Below are positions 16,679-25,618 of a stretch of 64,000 nucleotides of DNA, in pieces. The stretch lies in contig JADJTL010000003.1 in assembly GCA_016711215.1 (NCBI GenBank), positions 434,001-498,000 of the forward strand, in the 5' to 3' direction. The notes beneath the pieces were generated by a model. It had not been told where the DNA came from, did no database searches, and worked only from the letters and a program-made list of their open reading frames with translations. This DNA is from Pseudomonadota bacterium. Its GTDB lineage: Bacteria > Myxococcota_A > Polyangia > GCA-2747355. Each line of letters opens with the position of its first letter. The stretch's first letter is position 1. A program made the translations under genes and the position numbers.

Positions 16679-17992
16679 CTACGACGCCGCGCTCGCGGCC
16701 GCCGCCGCATCCGCCGTGCCCACGCCCGCCGTGGCAGGCGACGCTGAGGCCCCACCGTCGGCCGGCGCCGCCTCGCGCACGTCGAAGACGAGTCCGTACT
16801 CCCCGAAGAAGCTCTGCCGCTCGGGGGTCAGGGTGGCGAACTTATCCGTCAGCTCGCGAATCGAGATGAACATCTCCTCGCGGCGACCATCCTCGACCTG
16901 GCGCTTGAGCACCAGCTCGCCCGGCACGGGACTGCGGCGCCCCATCTCGCGGACAAAGGGCGCCGTCACGTGAATCAGCGTCTGCGCCACCTTCGCCGGC
17001 GACTTGATCTCCGCCAGCGGCAGCCCCTCCAGCAGCGCCTGCGCCAATCGCACGCGCTTGCCGACCAGCGGCAGCAGCCGCGCCTCGATCATCGTCCAGA
17101 GATCCGAGATCGCGGCGGCATCGAGACCCTCCAACACCAGCTTGTCGTCGGAGGCGGCCGCGCCTTCCTCACCGATCGGCTTGATCTCTGGCGGCGCCTT
17201 GCCGTCGGGGCTGATCGTCAGCTCGTAGCCTGGACCCAGCGGTCGCACCCCGCGCCGCAGCACGACCGACGCCCGCTGCGGCGTGAGGTTGACCTCGGTG
17301 ACGAACATCCGGTCGAGGCGCTCCTCGCGCAGACTCGTGCCGCGATCGAGCCAGCCGCCCTTATGGGGCAGCTGAATCGCCACCTCCTGCTTGAGGTCGC
17401 CCAGCTTGAAGGGACGGGCCCACAGCGGCGATTGGCCGACATCGAGCTCGAAGGTCGCCTCGAGACCAATCGGCGTCCGCGCCAGCGCCCAGGCGTTGGC
17501 CTGGGTCGGCCCCTGCGTCTGCTGCGTCGTGCCGCGCCGCGTGATCCAGCTGATGCTCCACTGCGTGCCCGGTATCTCGTGCGCCAACAGGAAGCGCTCG
17601 AGCGCCTGCGGGATGCGCGCGCGTTCGGCAGCCATCTTGGATTCCGCCTGGCGCACGGCCGCATCGCGCCGCGCAACCACGTCCTTGGCCGCGTTGTCGA
17701 CGACGCTCTGCGCCGTCTGCAGCAGCCGACCACATACCCCCTGGACATAGGACGAGCCGGCACTGCTCGCGACCTGGGGCTCGAGCACCTGATTGACCGA
17801 GGTTACCAGCCGCTCGACGCCGCGCAGGTCGCGTTCGGCCGCCTGCTGCTCCTCTTCGACCGAGCGCTGAATCCCGTCGAGGGCCTCGTCGGCGCGCAGC
17901 AACGCGATACAGATATCTGTCGCGTTGCGTAGCGTGTCGATGAAGTTCTCCTCGAGTGGAAAAGGAGTTGAGTCGCCGTAAAGAAACGCCAT
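16679..17992 (-). CDS. Conserved-looking protein of unknown function
   Basis: A 437-residue protein not recognised. It begins MAFLYGDSTPFPLEENFIDT, has a long helical, probably coiled-coil region (about 25-140, rich in Glu, Ala and Arg), then a beta-rich middle around residues 150-270 and a helical C-terminal domain. The tail after about 415 is Ala/Gly/Ser-rich. No signal peptide or membrane helix is seen, so it is probably cytoplasmic. The ATG at 17992 follows a GGGGTGAG site. It is transcribed together with hisC, but this gives no clear hint to its role. Confidence 0.7.
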   Translation of the reverse strand: MAFLYGDSTPFPLEENFIDTLRNATDICIALLRADEALDGIQRSVEEEQQAAERDLRGVERLVTSVNQVLEPQVASSAGSSYVQGVCGRLLQTAQSVVDNAAKDVVARRDAAVRQAESKMAAERARIPQALERFLLAHEIPGTQWSISWITRRGTTQQTQGPTQANAWALARTPIGLEATFELDVGQSPLWARPFKLGDLKQEVAIQLPHKGGWLDRGTSLREERLDRMFVTEVNLTPQRASVVLRRGVRPLGPGYELTISPDGKAPPEIKPIGEEGAAASDDKLVLEGLDAAAISDLWTMIEARLLPLVGKRVRLAQALLEGLPLAEIKSPAKVAQTLIHVTAPFVREMGRRSPVPGELVLKRQVEDGRREEMFISIRELTDKFATLTPERQSFFGEYGLVFDVREAAPADGGASASPATAGVGTADAAAAASAAS

Positions 17993-18249
17993 TAGCTCAC
18001 CCCACAGAAAAGTGGCGGTAACATACAGTAACGTCGGGGCCGGGGTCAAAGGCGCGTATGCGCGGGGCCATGCGACGCAGCCCGGCCCGAGCGCCGCCCC
18101 GGCACCGGAGGGCGCCGCCACAGCACCGGAGGGCTGAATCTTCCGATCGCGGGCGACCCGCTATGATACTCAGTCCACAACAGAAAACCGGCCGGGAGCC
18201 AGCATTACAGTGCAGCGCCCGCGCCGCTGCGCCAGGGGAGACGAACGAC

Positions 18250-20409
18250 ATGTCCGGAGCACGCCGAAGCGGACGCGGGACGGCACGACCGCGACCCCGG
18301 ATTCTGCCACTCGTGGCGACCTTGACGCTGCTGCTGCCGGTCGGCCCGAGCAACGCCGCCGACGCCGGCGCAGCGGCCGAGGGCTGCCTGCGCTGCCATG
18401 GAAAAGCAGGCGTCAACCAACGGCTGGCTGATCCTGCCCGCCAGCTCGTGCTCGACACTGCGGCGCTGGAGAAATCGATCCACGCCGACCTCGCCTGCAC
18501 GGACTGCCACACGCAGCTCGCCGAGGCCGACGCGGCCGCGCCCCACGCGGCGCACCTCGGTCCGCCGCATTGCGAGAGCTGCCACGAGGATCAGGCCGAG
18601 GCCTACGCCGGCAGCGTGCATGGCCAGGCCTGGGCGCACAACCGTGGAGGCGCGGCGCGCTGCGGCGATTGCCACGGCGCCCACGACATCGTCAAGGTCA
18701 GCGATCCGCGCTCGCGCGTCTTCAAGATGCGCCTGCCCTACACCTGCGCCCGCTGCCATCAGAATGCCGCGCTCGTCAAGGAACATCACATCAAGCAACC
18801 GCAGGCCGTGTCGTTTTATGAGGAGAGCATCCACGGCCGTGGCCTGCTGCGGGACGGCCTGATCGTCGCGCCCTCCTGCACGGACTGCCACGGCAGCCAT
18901 GCGATCTATCCGAAGAGCGACCCGCGCTCGAGTATCTCGCACCGCCAGGTGCCGGCGACCTGTGCCAAGTGCCACTTCGGCATCGCCGAGGTCTATGCCA
19001 AGAGCATTCACGGACAGCTGCTGGCCAAGGGCGATCCGCGCGGGCCCGTCTGCATCGACTGTCACACGTCGCACCAGATCGTCGCGCCGACGAAGAACGT
19101 CTTCAAGTTGGCGAGCGATGAGCGCTGCGGCCGCTGCCACCTCGACCGCCTCGCGCGCTACCGCGAGACCTACCATGGCAAGGCGATCGCGCTCGGCCGC
19201 ACGGAGGTCGCCGCCTGCTTCGATTGCCACGGGCACCATGATGTCTTGCCCGTGAGCAACCCGCAGTCCCGACTGGCCCCGGCGCGGCGCCTGGCGGTCT
19301 GCCAAAAGTGCCACCCGAGCGCCACGGCGGGCTTCACCGGCTATCTGACCCACGCCAATCACTCGGACCGCGCGCGCTATCCGATGCTCTACTGGACCTA
19401 CGTGTTGATGACTGCCCTGATCTTGGGGGTCTTCGGCTTCTTCGGGCTGCATACGATCTTGTGGTTTGCGCGCTCGCTGGCGCTCGTGATCCGCGATCCA
19501 AAGGCCTTCTCTGCGCAAAAGCGCCGCGCCCGTGAGGTCACGACGGGTCGCGTCTACGTTCGCTTCCAGCCGGTCGACCGCTTCTGCCACTTCCTCGTGA
19601 TCATCAGCTTCCTGCTGCTCGTCCTGACCGGCATGCCGCTCAAGTTCTACACCAGCGACTGGGCGCAATTGATCTTCCGACTGCTCGGCGGCCCCCATGT
19701 GGCCGCCACCCTGCATCGGCTCGGGGCGGTGCTCACAGGCGTCTACTTCGCGATCCACCTCGGCGTCGTCGGCGCCCGCCTCTGGAAGGCACGGGGCGAC
19801 TACCGCGATGAGGGCGGCCGCTGGCGCTGGCGCCGCTTCTTCGGCGTGGTCTTCGGCCCCGACTCGCCGATCCCCAACTTCCAGGACCTCAAGGACTTCT
19901 GGGCCCACCAGAAATGGTTCTTCGGTCGAGGCCCGCGCCCTCAATTCGACCGCTGGACCTACTGGGAGAAGTTCGACTACCTGGGCGTGTTCTGGGGCGT
20001 GGCGGTGATCGGGCTCTCGGGGCTGGTGATGTGGTTTCCCGAGACGGTGACGCGCTTTCTCCCCGGCTGGGCGATCAACGTAGCGCTGATCATGCACAGC
20101 GACGAGGCCCTGCTCGCCGCGGGCTTCATCTTCACCTTCCACTTCTTCAACGTGCACTTCCGCGTCGAGAAGTGGCCGATGGACTCGGTGATCTTCTCGG
20201 GGCGCATCACCGAGGAGGAGATGCTGCACGAGCGCAAGCGCCTCTACGACCGACTGAAGGCCAGCGGTCGGCTTGAGCAGGAGCGGATGGGCGACGAGTG
20301 GCAGAGCTGGAAGCGGATCTTCAACCCAATCGGGATGCTGGCGTTCGTGATCGGCGTGGCGCTGATCGTCGCGATCTACGTGGCGATGGCGCGCCGGCTC
20401 CTCGGCTGA
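18250..20409 (+). CDS. 11-heme c-type cytochrome fused to a b-type membrane domain (CbcL-like)
   Basis: A 719-residue cytochrome. It has a signal peptide (about 1-37), a periplasmic region with eleven CXXCH motifs between residues 46 and 355, and then five or six membrane helices resembling the cytochrome b561/formate dehydrogenase gamma (HydC/FdnI) fold, with His residues in RFCHFLVIIS, ATLHRLG and FHFFNVHFRVE as heme b candidates. Geobacter CbcL has this plan and acts as a menaquinol oxidase passing electrons to the periplasm. Start at 18250 was chosen for the signal peptide and a GGGGAGACG site. Convergent with a second cytochrome of the same plan. Confidence 0.85.
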   Translation: MSGARRSGRGTARPRPRILPLVATLTLLLPVGPSNAADAGAAAEGCLRCHGKAGVNQRLADPARQLVLDTAALEKSIHADLACTDCHTQLAEADAAAPHAAHLGPPHCESCHEDQAEAYAGSVHGQAWAHNRGGAARCGDCHGAHDIVKVSDPRSRVFKMRLPYTCARCHQNAALVKEHHIKQPQAVSFYEESIHGRGLLRDGLIVAPSCTDCHGSHAIYPKSDPRSSISHRQVPATCAKCHFGIAEVYAKSIHGQLLAKGDPRGPVCIDCHTSHQIVAPTKNVFKLASDERCGRCHLDRLARYRETYHGKAIALGRTEVAACFDCHGHHDVLPVSNPQSRLAPARRLAVCQKCHPSATAGFTGYLTHANHSDRARYPMLYWTYVLMTALILGVFGFFGLHTILWFARSLALVIRDPKAFSAQKRRAREVTTGRVYVRFQPVDRFCHFLVIISFLLLVLTGMPLKFYTSDWAQLIFRLLGGPHVAATLHRLGAVLTGVYFAIHLGVVGARLWKARGDYRDEGGRWRWRRFFGVVFGPDSPIPNFQDLKDFWAHQKWFFGRGPRPQFDRWTYWEKFDYLGVFWGVAVIGLSGLVMWFPETVTRFLPGWAINVALIMHSDEALLAAGFIFTFHFFNVHFRVEKWPMDSVIFSGRITEEEMLHERKRLYDRLKASGRLEQERMGDEWQSWKRIFNPIGMLAFVIGVALIVAIYVAMARRLLG

Positions 20410-20418
20410 GGGTGGCGA

Positions 20419-22449
20419 TCACTCCTCCTCGCGGCCGCCAGCCTCAGCGCCCTGCGCCTCAGTCGGAAGCTCGCCGCGCCGCGCGAGCTCGTCGTATTCG
20501 GCGGGGCGGTGTTCTCTCAGGTGCTCGAGCGTGATGCGGCCGTCGAGGAAGACCGTCGAGAGCGGGGCGTCCTCCGGGTTGACCATCACGAAGTAGAAGT
20601 GCCAGACGACGATCGCCGAGACGGCGAGAATTGCCTCGTAGAAGTGCACGGCGGCGCAGACGTCGAAGACCCAGCGCGGCAGCCAGCGCAGCACCTCGAC
20701 CTGGAACCACATCGCCAGCCCGGTGATGGCCATCACGGCCGTGCCCCAGACCAGCGCCCAGTACTCCGCCTTCTCGATGTAGCCGAAGCGCCCGAAGCGC
20801 GGCGGCTGCGCGCGACGCCCGACGAGAAAGAGCAGGTTGTCTCTCAGCTCGTAAAGGTCGCGCAGGCGCGGCACGAGGTGTGGCCACTGCTCACGCCCGC
20901 GGCGATGCCAGATCAAGAAGCCGACGTGAAAGAGGCCGGCGAGGATCAGCCCGACGCCGGCGACGCGGTGCAGCAGCGAGCGAAAGACCTCGGTGGTTGC
21001 CGCCCAGCGCAGCGGCGCGACCCACCAGGCGCCGGGATAGCGCAGCGCGAAGCCGGTGTAGCCGAGCAAGATGAACGACACGATCAGCACCGCATGCTGG
21101 CGGCGCTCGATGCGCGTCATCCGCTCGATCGCCGGCTGGCTGGCCTCGCGCCGCCGGCGCTGGCGCAGCTTGCGCAGGAAGTCGAGCACGTTATGCAGCG
21201 CCATGCCGCCGAGCACCATGGCGATCAGCCAGAGATAGACGGCGCGCACCAGGGCCACGGCGCGGTGCTGCTGGCTACCGGGCTGGATGTGGATCGTGCC
21301 CTGGATGAAGCGGCTGGTGGCCCCCGGATGGCACTTGCCGCAGGTCTGCGCCAACTTGCCCGGGTGGATCGACGAGCGCGGATCGCCGGCGCGGTAGATC
21401 GCGTGGAATTCGTGGCAGGTGGCGCAGTTGGCGACCCTTCCGTCGCCCTCGCGCCCAGCCAGGCCGTGGTAGCTCAGCTCGTAGGACGCGACGACGTTGC
21501 CGGGCAGGTTGAAGCGGCGAATCAACTTGGCGTCGGCGTGGCATTTCGCGCAGTCGTCGATGACCCGCGTGGCGAAGACGGCCGACCGCGGGTCGCTGGG
21601 GCGATAGATCTCGTGGCCGCGATGACAGTCGACGCAGGAGGCCGACTCGATCTCGCGGCGCTCTAGCAGCGCCACGCCATGAACGCTGCCGCGGTACTCC
21701 GCTGCGACCTTGGGATGACAGCCGCTGCAGGCCGTCACCATCGCCAGCTTGAAGCGCGGGCTGCGCAGCACATCACCGTGCTCGATGCGATGCGGACCGT
21801 GACAACTCGAGCAGCGTGGGCGCGGCGCGCTCGCGTCGGTGGCCGTCGCGCCCGCGGTCGAGGCGCGGCCGTGAATGCTGGCGAGGAAGCTGCCGATCAC
21901 CGCACCGCCATGGCACTTCCCGCAGGTCGCGGCCTGCCGCGCCGGATGAACGGGCGAGGCCGGATCCGTGACCGCGAGGATCCGATGCAGCCCGTGGCAG
22001 GTGCCGCAGGTCGGCAGCTTACGCCCCGGCAGCCTGCGGTCTCGACTGTGCTCGCCCGCGGCGAGCTCGGCCCCAGCCTCGTGACATTCGCCGCAGCTCG
22101 CCGGACCCAGCCGACCGTGTTCAGTGATGTCTGGGACCGTCGCCGCCTTGGTATGGCAGTCGACGCATTTGACCTCAGCGTCGGCGTGGGGACCAACGGC
22201 GAGGTCGCGGCCATCCACGACGTATCGCGCGCCGACCACCTCGCGCTCTGCGTGGCAGTCCAGGCAGCTCGCGTTGGTCGGTGGCTCCGGCTCCGCCGCC
22301 GCTGGCGGGGCCGCCGCTAGCGCGGCCGCCAGAACCAGCAGGCCGATCGCGTGCGTCGATCGCGCGTCGCTAGACGCCCAGCGCATCCTCGTGCGCCGGC
22401 GGCCTCGTCCCCTCCACTGCTGCTCTCGCTGCCCTCGGATCGGATCCAT
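20419..22449 (-). CDS. Second 11-heme CbcL-like quinol-cytochrome fusion
   Basis: A 676-residue protein built like its convergent neighbour: a long basic N-terminus plus signal peptide ending PPAAAEPEP, eleven CXXCH motifs, then membrane helices with candidate heme b histidines (RRQHAVLIVS, LLHRVAG, VHFYEAI, VWHFYFV). Sequence similarity between the two is clear in the spacing of heme motifs and in the DPRS repeats, but they are not recent copies. The start at 22449 has an AGGCGGGG site; ATG 22386 would give a more standard signal peptide. A likely role is quinol oxidation at a different potential from its partner. Confidence 0.82.
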   Translation of the reverse strand: MDPIRGQREQQWRGRGRRRTRMRWASSDARSTHAIGLLVLAAALAAAPPAAAEPEPPTNASCLDCHAEREVVGARYVVDGRDLAVGPHADAEVKCVDCHTKAATVPDITEHGRLGPASCGECHEAGAELAAGEHSRDRRLPGRKLPTCGTCHGLHRILAVTDPASPVHPARQAATCGKCHGGAVIGSFLASIHGRASTAGATATDASAPRPRCSSCHGPHRIEHGDVLRSPRFKLAMVTACSGCHPKVAAEYRGSVHGVALLERREIESASCVDCHRGHEIYRPSDPRSAVFATRVIDDCAKCHADAKLIRRFNLPGNVVASYELSYHGLAGREGDGRVANCATCHEFHAIYRAGDPRSSIHPGKLAQTCGKCHPGATSRFIQGTIHIQPGSQQHRAVALVRAVYLWLIAMVLGGMALHNVLDFLRKLRQRRRREASQPAIERMTRIERRQHAVLIVSFILLGYTGFALRYPGAWWVAPLRWAATTEVFRSLLHRVAGVGLILAGLFHVGFLIWHRRGREQWPHLVPRLRDLYELRDNLLFLVGRRAQPPRFGRFGYIEKAEYWALVWGTAVMAITGLAMWFQVEVLRWLPRWVFDVCAAVHFYEAILAVSAIVVWHFYFVMVNPEDAPLSTVFLDGRITLEHLREHRPAEYDELARRGELPTEAQGAEAGGREEE

Positions 22450-22591
22450 GCTTCGCACCCCGCCTGGCCGCATCCTAGCCGCAGGCCTGCGCCGCACAAA
22501 CTTCTGCGGACCGACCTTAGTGGACCGACGGGCCGGCCCAAAAGGGCACCCTTTCGGTTCCATTTCGGCCAATAATCTCGCCTGGTTGAGT

Positions 22592-22620
22592 TTGACAGCG
22601 CGGCCCACTTGGCCGACTAT
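22592..22620 (+). promoter_or_regulatory. Candidate sigma-70 promoter for the multiheme lipoprotein
   Basis: TTGACA (22592-22597), a 17-bp spacer and GACTAT (22615-22620). The -35 is perfect; the -10 matches TATAAT at three of six positions. It would give a 5' leader of about 120 nt before the start at 22750. Confidence 0.4.
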
Positions 22621-22749
22621 CGGGCCCACTACGCGGGCCTTCAGACAGCATAACGGCGGTCATTCGGAGCACGCCCCTTCGGCTCGATTCGATGGGGCAT
22701 TCCAAGGCTACCGGGCTCGGTAACACTACGTGGCCAGGAGAAGAGCATC

Positions 22750-25548
22750 ATGAGTAAGCCAGCTAGCTCGGCACGGTTCGGTCGCGCCGGAAGGCGCCTC
22801 GGCGTCGCCCTCGGAGCCTTGCTGATCGCCTCCGCGATCGGCGCCTGCAGCGATGACGAAGGCGGGGGCCTGGAGCACGTCGTCGTCAGCGGGGGCAACG
22901 CGGTGCAGGTGGGCAGCACCCTGACGCTCACGGCCCGGACGGTAGGTGCAGTCGACAGCGCCTACACCTGGACCAGCGCCGACCCGAAGAAGGCCACCGT
23001 CAGCGACGAGGGCGTGGTCACGGGCGTGGCTGGGGGCGAGACGGCGATCACGGTCGCGGGCAAGAGCAGCGGGCTCAGCGCCGACCACGTGCTGGTCGTC
23101 ACGACGCGGGGCGAGGCGGCGGTGATCATCGCCGGCAATCCCTTCGCCAAGGTGGGTGCCACGACGAAGCTGACGGCGAGCACGGTCAACGCGACCGACG
23201 CCACCTACACCTGGACCTCCGAGAACCTCGCCGTGGCGACGGTTGCCGCGGACGGCACGGTCACCGGTGTTCGCGACGGCCAGACGACGATCAAGGCGCG
23301 CGGCGCCACCAGCGCCAAGGAAGGCCTACTCGTCGTCACGGTCGCCACCGAGCTGGCGCAGCTCACCGCCTGGCTGGGATCCGGACATGCGGACACCGCG
23401 GCCGAGGCCTTCGGCCACTGGGACGGCGACAACCCCGCGGTCGTCCCGACGAGCTGTGGCAAGTGCCACAGCACCGCCGGCTTCCGCGACTTCCTCGGTG
23501 ACGATGGCAGCGCGGCGGGCAAGGTCGATGTGGCCGCGACAGCAGCAGCCAAGGGCATCCAATGCCAGGCCTGTCACAACCCGAAGGCCGATCGGCTGGC
23601 CAGCGTCACCTTCCCCTCGGGCATTGAGATCAGTGATCTCGGTCCCGAGGCCCGCTGCATGACCTGCCACCAGGGCCGCTCCTCGACCTTCGCGGTCGAC
23701 GAGCGCATCGCCGACGTCGCTGGCCTCAAGGCGACGGTCGACGCGATGAAGGCAGCGCTCGTCGCCCGACTTCCGGACCCGAACGTTCGCCGCCGCGCCG
23801 AGCTCAATGGCGCGTCGGCCTCCGGCGCGAACCCGGCCATCAAGGGCCTGCATCAGATCATCGCCGAGAGCAGCCTCGATCTCGACGCCGTGCCGCCGGC
23901 GATCGACCACGACGGCGACCCGGCCACGGCGGCGATCAAGCTCGGCTTCCTCAACATCCACTACTACGCGGCGGGCGCGACGCTGAATGCCGGCCGCGTG
24001 CTCGGCGGTTATCAGTACCAGGGCAAGACCTACGACTGGCGCTTCCGCCACGTTCCTGGCTATGACACCTGCGTCGGCTGCCACAACCCCCACTCGCTCG
24101 AGGTCAAGACCAGCGCCTGCCAGAGCTGTCATACCGGGGCCGACAGCGTCGAGAAGCTGCGCGGCATCAGGATGGTGGCCTCGAAGCTCACCGACTACGA
24201 CAACGACGGCAACAAGACCGAGGGCATCTACTTCGAGCTGCAGGGACTGCGCGAGAAGCTGCTGGCCGCCCTGCGGGCCTATGCCGCCAAGAAGAGCCTG
24301 CCAGCGCCCTGCTACAACGCGGTGGCCTACCCCTACTTCTTCAAGGACGCCGATAACAACGGCAGCTGTGGTGCCACCGAGACGACGGGCTACGCCGACT
24401 GGACGCCGCGCCTGCTGCGCGCCGCCTATAACTACCAGGTCGCGGCCAAGGACCCGGGGGCCTTCGCGCATAACGCGAAGTACATCATTCAGCTCCTGCA
24501 CGACGCGATCGTCGACCTGAACACGGTGATCGAGGACGCGGCGTATGCCCTCTCCGACGACCAGCGTAACGACAAGGGCCACTTCAATGGCGCCGGCGAA
24601 GCCGCCCGCCATTGGGACGCCGAGGCCAGCGGGACCGTGGCCTCCGCCTGCTCCAAGTGCCATGGGGGCTCCGAGGGGCTGACCTATTACCTGGCCAACG
24701 GCGTCGAGTCGCCGACCGGCACCGAGCAGGATAACGGCCTCGACTGCGCGACCTGCCACACCTCCTTCGGCGCGACCGCCCCGGTCCGCCTCGTCGACGC
24801 GATCAGCTTCCCCGGCGCGACGGCGCCCTTCTCCTTCGGCACGACCGAGGCGCCGGATAAGATGATGAACCTCTGCGCCACCTGTCATAGCGGGCGCGAG
24901 TCGAAGGCCACCATCGACGCCGATATCCTCGCTCGGACCAGCGCCGGCCAGGCTCCCCGCTTCCGCAACGTGCACTACCTGCCGGCGGCGGGCGTCATCG
25001 CCGGCTCGGCCGGCGGGCTCGGTTACGAGTACTCCGGGAAGACCTACCGGACCACCAGGAACCACACCGCGATCGCCGGCAAGACGGGCTGCGTCGGCTG
25101 CCATGCCCCGGGCGCGACCGATCACTCCTTCCACGTCGCCGACAACGCCGGGGCCTGCAAGGCCGCCGGCTGTCACGAGAGCGTGACAACAGCCGCCGAG
25201 CTCACCACCATTCGGGGCAGCTCGCGCGATGGTATCGACTACGACGGCGACGCGGCGACGACGAGGCTGGCCGACGAGCTGCAGGGCCTCGCGGCCAAGC
25301 TGCTGGCCCAAATCCAGGTCGTCGCACCGACGCTCTGCTATGACGGGCACGCCTACCCCTACTTCGGCAAATGCGGCGGCGGCAGCTTCACCGGCTGGAC
25401 GGACAAGCTGGTCCGCGCGACGCATAACTACCAGCTGAGCCAGAAGGATCCGGGCGCCTGGGCCCATAACTTCAGCTACATCGCTCAGCTGCTCTACGAC
25501 AGCATCGAGGACCTCGGCGGCTCGCTCACGGGGCTGACGCGACCCTAG
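22750..25548 (+). CDS. Decaheme-like surface lipoprotein with two Big2 domains
   Basis: A 932-residue predicted lipoprotein: basic N-terminus, hydrophobic helix and lipobox AIGAC with Cys33 followed by Ser, so outer-membrane sorting is likely. Two bacterial Ig-like (Big2) domains follow (about 42-115 and 123-200; both carry TYTWTS or AYTWTS). The rest is two homologous halves. The first has five CXXCH motifs starting near residue 236. The second has four CXXCH and, at the place of the fifth, CKAAGCH near residue 803 (CX4CH). Both halves share the PYF and AYNYQ/THNYQ...DPGA.AHN blocks. An AGGAGAAG site precedes the ATG. It probably carries electrons at the cell surface, fed by the two adjacent cytochromes; no beta-barrel partner is encoded here. 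Confidence 0.83.
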   Translation: MSKPASSARFGRAGRRLGVALGALLIASAIGACSDDEGGGLEHVVVSGGNAVQVGSTLTLTARTVGAVDSAYTWTSADPKKATVSDEGVVTGVAGGETAITVAGKSSGLSADHVLVVTTRGEAAVIIAGNPFAKVGATTKLTASTVNATDATYTWTSENLAVATVAADGTVTGVRDGQTTIKARGATSAKEGLLVVTVATELAQLTAWLGSGHADTAAEAFGHWDGDNPAVVPTSCGKCHSTAGFRDFLGDDGSAAGKVDVAATAAAKGIQCQACHNPKADRLASVTFPSGIEISDLGPEARCMTCHQGRSSTFAVDERIADVAGLKATVDAMKAALVARLPDPNVRRRAELNGASASGANPAIKGLHQIIAESSLDLDAVPPAIDHDGDPATAAIKLGFLNIHYYAAGATLNAGRVLGGYQYQGKTYDWRFRHVPGYDTCVGCHNPHSLEVKTSACQSCHTGADSVEKLRGIRMVASKLTDYDNDGNKTEGIYFELQGLREKLLAALRAYAAKKSLPAPCYNAVAYPYFFKDADNNGSCGATETTGYADWTPRLLRAAYNYQVAAKDPGAFAHNAKYIIQLLHDAIVDLNTVIEDAAYALSDDQRNDKGHFNGAGEAARHWDAEASGTVASACSKCHGGSEGLTYYLANGVESPTGTEQDNGLDCATCHTSFGATAPVRLVDAISFPGATAPFSFGTTEAPDKMMNLCATCHSGRESKATIDADILARTSAGQAPRFRNVHYLPAAGVIAGSAGGLGYEYSGKTYRTTRNHTAIAGKTGCVGCHAPGATDHSFHVADNAGACKAAGCHESVTTAAELTTIRGSSRDGIDYDGDAATTRLADELQGLAAKLLAQIQVVAPTLCYDGHAYPYFGKCGGGSFTGWTDKLVRATHNYQLSQKDPGAWAHNFSYIAQLLYDSIEDLGGSLTGLTRP

Positions 25549-25568
25549 GCGCCTCGACGGCCGAGGGC

Positions 25569-25597
25569 CGGCGGCTCTCTCCTCAGGGGAGCCGCCG
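25569..25597. terminator. Hairpin between convergent cytochrome and helicase genes
   Basis: An 11-bp GC-rich stem (25569-25579 with 25587-25597, one G-U pair) and a 7-nt loop, centred between the two convergent stops. It could end transcription from both sides. No U-tract follows on either strand, so a classical intrinsic terminator is not shown. Confidence 0.5.
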
Positions 25598-25618
25598 ACC
25601 GCCTCCCTTCAGCCTGCC

